NCBI GenBank assembly: GCA_020438105.1
Contig: JAGQVE010000002.1
Location: 145,328-209,327 of the forward strand
DNA length: 64,000 nucleotides
Direction: 5' to 3'
DNA from: Bacteroidales bacterium
Lineage (GTDB): Bacteria > Bacteroidota > Bacteroidia > Bacteroidales > JAADJA01
The stretch's first letter is position 1; the number at the start of each line of letters is the position of its first letter. The notes under the pieces are model-generated. The model saw only the letters and a program-made list of their open reading frames with translations. It ran no database searches and was not told the origin of the DNA. Of the stretch, positions 9,446 through 18,520 are shown piece by piece. Position numbers and translations under genes: made by a program.

Positions 9446-12400
9446 ATGAAGCTAACCAGGTGGTTCCTTTTAATTTCGGCAGCTATTTTAATGGTTTTCC
9501 CGTCAATCGGACAGGATATAACCTTATATCGTCAGATAAATTGGAAAGGTATTAAAAATGTTGAACTTATCCCGGGTCAAAATTATTTTCTACTTCAATT
9601 CAGCGGCTCCCTTAACGAATCAGGTGATCAATTCCTTCCACGCTATTACGAACATTTCGAGCCGGGAACGGATGTAAAAAACATAACTGCCGGTATACTT
9701 CAAGCTGTGTATGAACCTATCGACCCTGCTTCACTTTCGGTTTTGGAAGGTTTAGAAAATATCACCGATGAAATTGATGTTGACGCAACAATTGGCTTTC
9801 AAAACAAAAAACCTGTAGCTACGGTTTCTTTTATTCCTTTGCGCAAAAACCCGATTACCGGCCAATTTGAAAAACTTACAAATTTTACATTAATTATCAA
9901 TTACCAAAAACAGGAGAAACAAACATTTAAAAGTTCTGCAGAAGTCACCAATTCTGTACTTGCCCAGGGGAATTGGTATAAAATGTCCGTTGACCGAAGC
10001 GGTGTTTTTAAACTCACCTATCAAAACCTGAGTGATTTAGGAATGAATGTTTCAACACTTGATCCCAGAAACATTCGTATTTATGGTATGAAAGGGGGCA
10101 TGCTTCCCGAAAATATTGACGATCCCAGGGCAGATGATCTGCAGGAATTTACCATTTTCGTAGCTGGTGAGGCAGACGGAAGCTTCGACGCTTCGGATTA
10201 TGTTTTGTTTTATGGGCAATCACCCAATGAAATGAAATACCTTGCCTCAAAACAAATCCTATGGGAACAAGTGAACTATTACTCCAATTACTCTTATTAT
10301 TTTATAACTGCCGATTTAGGTGCTGGCAAAAGAATTGAAACGGAACCTACACCAACCGATGACCCCATCAACTTTGTGAATAGCTCAAACGATTATATAC
10401 ATTTTGAGGAGGAAACAAATAACTTAATTGGCTCTGGCAGGATGTGGTTTGGGCAGGAATATGACCTGAGTACTGAATCCAGTAGGGAATATTCGATTCA
10501 AGGGCTGAAACCCAATAATAAAATTACACTAACAGCCTCCGCTGCTGCACGTTCTGATGTTTCAAGCTCATTTGGAATTTATGTAAATAACACAAAGCAG
10601 CTTCATCTTTCAGTTCAAAATACGAACAGTACAAATCCAAATTCGGATTTTGCTAAAATCAAAACTGATTCATCACAATTTTATGCCAATTCGGAAAACC
10701 TGACTGTGAAGGTTGTTTACACTAAAACGCTTAACTCTTCGATAGGATGGCTGGATTATTATAATCTCAATTTCATGAGAGACCTTTCCTTAAGAAACGG
10801 ACAAACAGCCTTCAGAAACTTCAGTACCGTATCCCTTGAGGGGATCACAGAATATACAATTTCCAAAGCCAATCAAAACACCATCGTTTGGAATGTAACC
10901 AACCCCTATGATGTAAAACAAATGACCACCACCCTAAACAGTACATCTCTAAAGTTTTCGAACGAAGCAGCCTCGCTTCAGGAGTTTGTAGCTTTTGATG
11001 GAAGTGGTTTTTATTCGGCAAATATGTTAGGGGCTATTGAAAATCAAAACCTGCATGCCTTAAATAACTATGATTACATAATTGTAACTTATCCTGAATT
11101 CAGGGAACAGGCCGAAAGGCTTGCGAACTTCCATAGCACCAATGATGGCATGAATACCCTGGTAGTGGAGCCTCAAATGATTTATAACGAATTTTCGAGT
11201 GGTTCCCAGGATGTAACAGCCATTCGTGATTTCATGAAAATGCTTTATGATCGCCGATCACCTGAAGATCCTGCGATGTATTTATTGCTTTTTGGTGATG
11301 CTTCTTATGATTATAAGGACAGAGAGGAAAATAATACAAACTATATACCTTCATGGGAGTCACCGGAAAGTCTAAACCCCGTTGGTTCTTATGTTAAAGA
11401 TGATTATTACGGGCTTCTTGATGGTGGTGGGGATACTTTTTTAGATGTAGGAATCGGCCGATTTGTTGTTGGATCAAATGCTGCAGCCAAGATTGCTGTC
11501 AACAAAGCCATTCATTATGAATCAAAAACACCTGAGGTGATGGGCGACTGGCGTAATATTATTTGCCTGGTGGCAGATGATGAAGATTCCAACCTTCACT
11601 TTGGAGATGCTGAAGAACTTGCCGACACCATTAACACACTGATGCCTGAAATAAATATTGATAAAATATATTTCGATGCCTACCAGCAGGTTTCAACTCC
11701 CAGTGGTGAAAGATACCCGGATGCAAACCTTGACTTGAATAACAGGATCAACCGGGGTGCCCTCATCGTTAATTATGTTGGTCATGGCGGTGAAGGCGGA
11801 TTGGCTCATGAAAGGGTGGTGGAAATTGCTGATATAAACTCCTGGGATAATTATGACAATATGCCGGTATTTATTACAGCCACCTGCGAGTTCAGCCGCT
11901 TCGATGATCCAAAACGCACCTCAGCAGGCGAATTTGTTTTCCTGAGTTCAAAAGGCGCTGGAGTGGCACTGTTTACTACTACCCGAGCCACTTACGCAGG
12001 TGCAAATATGCAGCTAAACAGAAATTTCTACAAATATGCTCTCAATCCGGTGAATGGAAAATACCTCAGGATGGGTGATGTAATTCGTTTGGCTAAAAAC
12101 TCAACCGGGAGCGTTGAAAATAAAAGTAAATTTTCCCTTTTGGGCGACCCAGCTCTGAACTTTGCTTTTCCTGAGCACAATGTTTTCACTGCGGCTATCA
12201 CTAATGTAAAGAAAGACAATATTGATACCATCCAGGCGCTGCTTAAGGTTACCATTTCAGGACAGATAAGAGATTTTAATAATAACAAGCTCGACTATTT
12301 TAATGGCACCCTCTACCCCACTGTTTACGACAAACCTTCAAGATATTCGACGCTTGCAAATGATCCGGCTAGCTTTCCTGGTGATTTCAGAATTCAAAAA

Positions 12401-13243
12401 AACGCACTATATAAAGGTAAAGCACAAATTGAAAATGGCGAGTGGAGTTTTACGTTTATTGCTCCCAAAGACATTGCCTATCAATTTGGTTTTGGTAAAT
12501 TAAGTTTTTATGCAAATAATGACGAAACAGATGCTAATGGTTATTACAGCAGTTTTGTGGTAGGTGGATATAACCAAAACGCTGTGGCCGATAACCAGGG
12601 CCCCGACATTAATCTGTTTATTAATGATTATGCTTTTGTTAATGGCGGACTTACCAATGAAAACCCCAGCCTTTTAGCAGATATATTCGATGAGAACGGG
12701 ATCAATACCGTAGGCAGTGGAATCGGGCATGATATCATTGCCACGCTCGACGAAAACAAAACATTTGTACTTAATGATTACTATGAGGCGGGATTGGATG
12801 ATTACAAAAATGGCAATGTGCTTTATCCCTTGTACGACCTTAGCAACGGCAAACACACGTTAACACTGCGAGCCTGGGACATTTATAATAATTCATCGGT
12901 GGCTTCCATTGATTTTATCGTGGCCGAATCCACTGAAATGGCAATTATGAACCTGATGAATTACCCGAATCCTTTTAAATCAGGAACAAAGTTCTCGTTT
13001 GAACATAATCAGTTGGGAGAACCACTGAGCATTTCACTTGAAATATTCGATTTATCGGGAAGATTGGTTACGAAACTTGATGATTTTTATAATGCAGAAG
13101 GTTTTAAATATGAGTCACGTTCATGGAGTGGAACAGGAAGTGAGGGCGAAAAATTGCAGGGGATGTACATTTACAGGCTCAAGTTGCAGAATGCTGATGG
13201 GTCATTAATTGAAGATAGTAACAAACTTGTGATTTTAAAATAA
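9446..13243 (+). CDS. porU: T9SS C-terminal signal peptidase (sortase) PorU, copy 1
   Basis: A 1265-residue secreted protein with a signal peptide ending near SIGQD, a beta-rich N-terminal half that includes an AQGNWYKMSV segment typical of PorU, and a gingipain-like (C25) catalytic domain. His780 (YVGHGG) and Cys814 (TATCEFSRF) are both present. A C-terminal sorting-like domain starts at NYPNPF near residue 1172. PorU cleaves C-terminal signals from T9SS cargo and attaches the cargo to anionic LPS at the cell surface. It is divergent from porP-gldJ and followed by a second complete copy. No clear promoter box was found in 9256-9445. Confidence 0.9.
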   Translation: MKLTRWFLLISAAILMVFPSIGQDITLYRQINWKGIKNVELIPGQNYFLLQFSGSLNESGDQFLPRYYEHFEPGTDVKNITAGILQAVYEPIDPASLSVLEGLENITDEIDVDATIGFQNKKPVATVSFIPLRKNPITGQFEKLTNFTLIINYQKQEKQTFKSSAEVTNSVLAQGNWYKMSVDRSGVFKLTYQNLSDLGMNVSTLDPRNIRIYGMKGGMLPENIDDPRADDLQEFTIFVAGEADGSFDASDYVLFYGQSPNEMKYLASKQILWEQVNYYSNYSYYFITADLGAGKRIETEPTPTDDPINFVNSSNDYIHFEEETNNLIGSGRMWFGQEYDLSTESSREYSIQGLKPNNKITLTASAAARSDVSSSFGIYVNNTKQLHLSVQNTNSTNPNSDFAKIKTDSSQFYANSENLTVKVVYTKTLNSSIGWLDYYNLNFMRDLSLRNGQTAFRNFSTVSLEGITEYTISKANQNTIVWNVTNPYDVKQMTTTLNSTSLKFSNEAASLQEFVAFDGSGFYSANMLGAIENQNLHALNNYDYIIVTYPEFREQAERLANFHSTNDGMNTLVVEPQMIYNEFSSGSQDVTAIRDFMKMLYDRRSPEDPAMYLLLFGDASYDYKDREENNTNYIPSWESPESLNPVGSYVKDDYYGLLDGGGDTFLDVGIGRFVVGSNAAAKIAVNKAIHYESKTPEVMGDWRNIICLVADDEDSNLHFGDAEELADTINTLMPEINIDKIYFDAYQQVSTPSGERYPDANLDLNNRINRGALIVNYVGHGGEGGLAHERVVEIADINSWDNYDNMPVFITATCEFSRFDDPKRTSAGEFVFLSSKGAGVALFTTTRATYAGANMQLNRNFYKYALNPVNGKYLRMGDVIRLAKNSTGSVENKSKFSLLGDPALNFAFPEHNVFTAAITNVKKDNIDTIQALLKVTISGQIRDFNNNKLDYFNGTLYPTVYDKPSRYSTLANDPASFPGDFRIQKNALYKGKAQIENGEWSFTFIAPKDIAYQFGFGKLSFYANNDETDANGYYSSFVVGGYNQNAVADNQGPDINLFINDYAFVNGGLTNENPSLLADIFDENGINTVGSGIGHDIIATLDENKTFVLNDYYEAGLDDYKNGNVLYPLYDLSNGKHTLTLRAWDIYNNSSVASIDFIVAESTEMAIMNLMNYPNPFKSGTKFSFEHNQLGEPLSISLEIFDLSGRLVTKLDDFYNAEGFKYESRSWSGTGSEGEKLQGMYIYRLKLQNADGSLIEDSNKLVILK

Positions 13244-13309
13244 TTGTTGTTGCAGTTTGCGCAACGATATGTTTGATTTATTCGTCTTGTTAAAGGCTGA
13301 TTTTAATTT

Positions 13310-16300
13310 TTGAAATTTATGAAATACAAATTTACTTTTCTCATATTTATAATTTCCATTTTCTTTTTCAAAACGGGATTTCCCCAGGAAACAGTAATTG
13401 AGGGCAAAATAGATTACGCTGGTCTTAAAACCGAACAAGTCACGCCTGAACAATCAATTACTTACTTAATGGCAGTTGGGCAGCAAATTAATTTGCAATA
13501 TCAGTTACCAATGGTAAGACATGAGATTGAGGTTACAGATGCAAACTTTAACATAGAATCTCAACTTATTGAATCCTCTTTTATTCCTTGCTCTGAAGCT
13601 GAAAATGCTTTTATTCAGAATTCGGGCTATAATTTACCGGAGATTCATATTTCAGGCAATTCATTTACCGATAGAAAAAATAAGAAAGCTTATATCGAAT
13701 TTATTCCTATTAGATTTAATTACGAAACCGGCAAATTTGAAAAACTGATTTCTTACCACATTAATGTTGAAATAACTTCCGCACCAGACCAACGATCTGC
13801 TCAAAAAATGATGTGGGCCGAAGAATCTGTATTAGCACAGGGCTTTTGGTATAAATTCAGTGTTATAAAATCCGGAATTTATAAACTGAGCTTCAGCGAT
13901 CTGCAAGCGGCCGGCATTGACCCGTCAGGCATCGATCCTAAACAAATTCAGCTTTTTAGCAATGCCGGCTATATGCTGCCCGAAGCCAACGATGAGCTCA
14001 GGCTGGATGATCTTTATGAAATTCCAATTTTTGTTTCAGGTGAAAACGATGGCTCTTTCGACAATGAAGATTATATCCTATTTTATGGACTAAATCCAAA
14101 TCAGGTGCAAAACGTGTTGGGATTTATGCTATATGACATGAATCTCTATGATGAACATAATTACTATTTCCTAACTTTTGATCAAAATAATGGAAAACGG
14201 ATTGAAACTGTTCCCTCAAGCAGTTCTTCACCCAGCCATCACATAAGTAAATTTAACGATTACCGGTTTTTTGAGGAAGATAATATTAACCTGATAGAAT
14301 CAGGTAAAACCTGGTATGCCGATGAGTTTGGTGAGCAATTGAACAGATCATACAGTTTTCAATTTCCCGAAATAATTAATGATGAAAATGTTGTGGTAAA
14401 AGTAGGTTTGGCTAACCGCACCTATGTAAACGATAATGTGGTAATTAAAATAAATGACCAGATCAATGATACGCTTACCCTAACTTCTGTTACAACTTCG
14501 TCAACCAAATATGCACAGGTAAAGAAAAAAACATACACCTTCACCACTGAAAATAACGATATTAATGTTGACCTCACCTATAATCCGGCAGATAATAGTG
14601 CCCGAATGTGGCTTAATTATATCTATGTAAATGCTATTTCAAACCTTAAACTTGTTAATGGTCAAATACAATTCAGAGAGCTTACCAGTGTAAATGATGG
14701 AGCTGTTACACAATTTACCGTGAGTAACACTAATGAAGAAACGCTAATTTGGGAGGTAACCGATTATTTGAATCCAACTGAGATTGCATCTGAATTTAGT
14801 GATAATTCAACAATGTTTATCGTTGAAACCAATGAGTTAAGGGAGTTTGTAGCTTTTGACGGAACAAATTATTTCACTCCCGAGTTTGTTTCACAAGTAC
14901 AAAATCAAAACATACACTCCCAGGGGCCGGTTGATTATGTAATGGTTGTATACCCTGAATTTATGGAGCAAGCCCTGAGGCTCAAGGCAATTCACGAAGA
15001 TTATAATAATTTTAGTGTTCTGATTGTTACCCCGGAGGAAGTCTATAATGAGTTTAGTTCAGGTAAACAGGATCCCACTGCCATAAGAGATATGATGAAG
15101 ATGTTTTATGACCGGTATCCCGGTAACGAGCCCCGATATTTATTGTTATTCGGTGATGGATCATACGACCCAAAAGACAGGATTGAACATAACACCAACT
15201 TTATCCCTACTTTTCAAACTGAGGACTCCTGGATAACTGCACAGAGTTACGTTATCGACGATTACTTTGGTTTGCTTGATGAAGATGAGGGCGACGATGC
15301 AATTGGTTATCTTGACATAGGTATTGGCAGGTTACCTGTTCAAACCCAGGAAGAGGCAGAGATTGTTGTGGATAAAATTGAAAGATACATGCAGCCGGGC
15401 GATCAGTCATTTGGCGATTGGCGCACGAGGATATGTGTTATTGCTGATGACGAAGACGGGAATCTTCACCTTGAACAAGCTGACAGTATTGCAAGCGTTA
15501 ATGGCGACATTCCTCTAACCTATAATAAAAACAAAATTTACCTGGATGCTTTTCCGCAGGAATCAACTCCTAGTGGTGATAAATATCCGGAGGTAGTTGA
15601 CGCTTTAAATAAGGAGGTTAACGAGGGTGCATTAATTGTAAACTATATAGGGCATGGAGGAACAGGCGGATGGGCACATGAGCGTATATTGCAGCAAAAT
15701 GATATTTTGGGTTGGAAAAATGGAAATCATTTACCGGTTTTTATTACTGCAACCTGCGAATTCAGTCGGTTTGACGAACCGGAAATAGTGTCCGGGGGCG
15801 AGTTGGTGATTCTTAATCCAAACGGTGGTGGCGTTGCGCTTTTCACTACTACAAGGTTGGCTTACTCTCAATCAAATTTCCGGTTAAACCTGAGATTGTT
15901 TAGCAGGACATTTACCCCGGTAAACGGTGAAATGCCATATCTTGGTGACTTGATTCGAGAATCAAAACCGCCGGGGCAATTAACTACCAGAAATTTTGTG
16001 CTACTCGGTGATCCGGGTGTAAAAATGGCTTACCCATTACATAACATCAATACGCTTACTGTTGATGGACATACTGCAATGAGTTTTGTTTCGGATACAC
16101 TTAAAGCCATGCAGAAAGTAATAATAACAGGAGAAATTACTGATCTGAGCGACAATCCTGTAAGTTCATTCAATGGCGAAATTCTGCCGGTTTTATATGA
16201 CAAAACCACCATATATAAAACCATTGGTAATGATAACTCAAGTTATCCGGTGGAATTCGAAAATCAGGATAAAATTGTTTGGAAAGGAAAAGCCAAAGTT

Positions 16301-17116
16301 ACTGATGGGAAATTTACATTTACTATGGTGGTTCCCAAAGATATTGCACTTGAATACGGCGATGCCAAAATTAGTTATTATGCCTATTCTGATATTGCCG
16401 ATGCTTTCGGTTCATATGAAATAATTCTGGGTGGAATATATGAAGATGCTGCTGCTGACCAGGTTGGTCCTGAAATTGACCTTTACATCAATGATCTGGA
16501 TTTTGTCTCAGGTGATCTCACTCATGAAAATCCGGTATTATTGGCTTTTTTGAATGACGAAAATGGAATCAACATTTCTGCAAATGGCATTGGTCATGAT
16601 ATTACACTCATCATGAATGACAATCATGCGGAAGTTATGAATCTCACAGATTATTTTGAGCCTACGATCGACAATTATCAAAAAGGTGAACTTTCGTTTC
16701 CCTTTTATAACCTGCCCGACGGAGATTACACCCTAACTTTAAAAGCCTGGGACAATTTCAATAACTCTTCAGAGAAATCAATTGCATTCAGGATCAATAC
16801 CAGTGCTGATCTGGACCTTTATAATGTAATGTGTTTTCCCAATCCATTTACCGACCACACCACATTCTCCTTCTCGCATACCAAGCCGGGTGCTAAACTA
16901 AATGTGGTGATGGAAATATATAATGGATTCGGCAAGTTTGTACTTTCCTACGAAACCACTTTATATTCTTCGGGGACAAAAATGGATTTTCTTGATTGGA
17001 ACGGAAGGGATATAAATGGAAATAAAATTCCGAAAGGCATTTACATTTACACACTGGTTGTTACAGATGAAGCTGGTGATGTAAGCAGAAGCCAACAAAA
17101 ATTCATAATCAGATAA
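13310..17116 (+). CDS. porU: PorU-type gingipain-family sortase, copy 2
   Basis: A 1268-residue paralogue of the preceding gene with the same architecture: signal peptide (FFFKTGFPQ), AQGFWYKFSV segment, C25 catalytic domain with His782 (YIGHGG) and Cys816 (TATCEFSRF), and a C-terminal domain opening CFPNPF. By eye the catalytic regions of the two copies are roughly half identical, so this is an old duplication rather than a recent one. Both catalytic residues are kept, so both may be active. It begins 66 bases after copy 1 and overlaps the next gene by one base. Which copy is the orthologue of characterised PorU cannot be settled here. Confidence 0.85.
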   Translation: MKFMKYKFTFLIFIISIFFFKTGFPQETVIEGKIDYAGLKTEQVTPEQSITYLMAVGQQINLQYQLPMVRHEIEVTDANFNIESQLIESSFIPCSEAENAFIQNSGYNLPEIHISGNSFTDRKNKKAYIEFIPIRFNYETGKFEKLISYHINVEITSAPDQRSAQKMMWAEESVLAQGFWYKFSVIKSGIYKLSFSDLQAAGIDPSGIDPKQIQLFSNAGYMLPEANDELRLDDLYEIPIFVSGENDGSFDNEDYILFYGLNPNQVQNVLGFMLYDMNLYDEHNYYFLTFDQNNGKRIETVPSSSSSPSHHISKFNDYRFFEEDNINLIESGKTWYADEFGEQLNRSYSFQFPEIINDENVVVKVGLANRTYVNDNVVIKINDQINDTLTLTSVTTSSTKYAQVKKKTYTFTTENNDINVDLTYNPADNSARMWLNYIYVNAISNLKLVNGQIQFRELTSVNDGAVTQFTVSNTNEETLIWEVTDYLNPTEIASEFSDNSTMFIVETNELREFVAFDGTNYFTPEFVSQVQNQNIHSQGPVDYVMVVYPEFMEQALRLKAIHEDYNNFSVLIVTPEEVYNEFSSGKQDPTAIRDMMKMFYDRYPGNEPRYLLLFGDGSYDPKDRIEHNTNFIPTFQTEDSWITAQSYVIDDYFGLLDEDEGDDAIGYLDIGIGRLPVQTQEEAEIVVDKIERYMQPGDQSFGDWRTRICVIADDEDGNLHLEQADSIASVNGDIPLTYNKNKIYLDAFPQESTPSGDKYPEVVDALNKEVNEGALIVNYIGHGGTGGWAHERILQQNDILGWKNGNHLPVFITATCEFSRFDEPEIVSGGELVILNPNGGGVALFTTTRLAYSQSNFRLNLRLFSRTFTPVNGEMPYLGDLIRESKPPGQLTTRNFVLLGDPGVKMAYPLHNINTLTVDGHTAMSFVSDTLKAMQKVIITGEITDLSDNPVSSFNGEILPVLYDKTTIYKTIGNDNSSYPVEFENQDKIVWKGKAKVTDGKFTFTMVVPKDIALEYGDAKISYYAYSDIADAFGSYEIILGGIYEDAAADQVGPEIDLYINDLDFVSGDLTHENPVLLAFLNDENGINISANGIGHDITLIMNDNHAEVMNLTDYFEPTIDNYQKGELSFPFYNLPDGDYTLTLKAWDNFNNSSEKSIAFRINTSADLDLYNVMCFPNPFTDHTTFSFSHTKPGAKLNVVMEIYNGFGKFVLSYETTLYSSGTKMDFLDWNGRDINGNKIPKGIYIYTLVVTDEAGDVSRSQQKFIIR

Positions 17117-18507
17117 TGAACTTTCCCAAAAGCCGGCTTTATCTGATATTCGTATTATTTTCCTTTTTGTTTTTAGCAACGATAATTGGCCGGGGTCAAA
17201 ATACATCCTTTATTATCAATGGAATCGTTGCCGATTCCATCACCCATGAACCTATTGAGCAAGTTAATATCAAATTAAAAGATACCAAGGGAGGTACATC
17301 ATCTGATGAATTGGGGAATTTCAGGCTCGGGGTCTCTCAGCTACCTATCATCCTCGAATTCAGCCATGTTTCGTATCAAACTCAAATATTAAAACTGAAT
17401 TACCCACCCGAACGGCAAATAATTGTAAAGCTTAAGCCAAAAACAGAAAAGCTTCCTGAACTGGTAGTAACTGCCCAAAAAATAGATACTATCTACAAGG
17501 ACCTATTATACTCCGTGCTGGATTATGAATTAACTGATTCAGGAATCATGCTGCTCATCTATAAAGGGAATCTTACTAATGCTGAATTGTTATATACTGA
17601 TTTTGATGGCAATAAGATCATTGACCTTCCGGTTCTGCCCGGTAAACCACTGGCATTGTTCAAAGATTGTTTGAATAATATTCATATTCTCACACGTACA
17701 CGTGCTTACCAGCTTTATTTCGAAAATAAAAAAATCAAGTTGATGCCGGGTCAGGATATTGATGATTTTAAAAGTGTAATGGGCTCCTGCTTGTTTAGCT
17801 TAAAAAACAAACTTTATTTTGAATATTACAATGAATTCAATTTTGCTAAACTGATATTTTACATCAATACAATCGACTCCTCATTTTCGGAGCTGGCTAC
17901 TATTATCGACCAGGAGAAGTACGATATGCTTGAAGATAATCCTGAGGATTGGATAATATTTGGAGGTGCCTTCCAAACGCCAAGTTTGGGCGACTTACGT
18001 GGTTTGGGTTCGGATGTAAACACCCTTGCTCAAATCCGCAATTTGACGGATGGCACCAGGTTCATTAAAATGGCTTTTTATACAGAAATTTATGCACCCG
18101 TTCTTCCCATAGGTGATTCGGTTTGTGTGTTCAATCATCCCAACAATTGTATTGATTTTTATGATGCTTTTGATAGTCTTACGGGGTCAATTCCCATTGA
18201 CTATCACATAGCGGAAAAAGCAAATCAACTAATTACTTTCGGACGGGCATTTGCTCCGTCAAATAAGTGGCTCAATGAAATTTACACCGACCCGATAGGA
18301 AGAAAGGCGTACACCATTTTTCGGAACATTAACGGCACAAAGGATTTAATAAATATTGACCTGGCAACCGGTAAAACCCAATATATGCTTACCATTCCTT
18401 TTCCTTATGTTCAAAAGATCCAGGTGTACAAAAACTATCTTTATTTTGTGTACAAAGGCTGGGGAAACAATCAAAAGAAAAAGCTATTCCGTCAAAAAAT
18501 ATTCTGA
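17116..18507 (+). CDS. Secreted protein with carboxypeptidase-regulatory-like domain, function unknown
   Basis: A 463-residue protein with a signal peptide (about residues 8-27), then a beta-sandwich of the CarboxypepD_reg-like type (about 33-110), recognisable by GIVADSITHEPIEQVNI and GTSSDELGNFRL. This domain is familiar from TonB-dependent receptors, and VVTAQ at about 117-121 recalls the start of a receptor plug, but no plug or barrel follows. The remaining about 340 residues are rich in aromatic beta-strand-like segments and may form a propeller; I do not recognise the family. Its ATG shares one base with the porU copy 2 stop (TAATG), which suggests translational coupling and a role tied to that sortase. 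Confidence 0.75.
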   Translation: MNFPKSRLYLIFVLFSFLFLATIIGRGQNTSFIINGIVADSITHEPIEQVNIKLKDTKGGTSSDELGNFRLGVSQLPIILEFSHVSYQTQILKLNYPPERQIIVKLKPKTEKLPELVVTAQKIDTIYKDLLYSVLDYELTDSGIMLLIYKGNLTNAELLYTDFDGNKIIDLPVLPGKPLALFKDCLNNIHILTRTRAYQLYFENKKIKLMPGQDIDDFKSVMGSCLFSLKNKLYFEYYNEFNFAKLIFYINTIDSSFSELATIIDQEKYDMLEDNPEDWIIFGGAFQTPSLGDLRGLGSDVNTLAQIRNLTDGTRFIKMAFYTEIYAPVLPIGDSVCVFNHPNNCIDFYDAFDSLTGSIPIDYHIAEKANQLITFGRAFAPSNKWLNEIYTDPIGRKAYTIFRNINGTKDLINIDLATGKTQYMLTIPFPYVQKIQVYKNYLYFVYKGWGNNQKKKLFRQKIF

Positions 18508-18520
18508 TCGGAAAGATTGA

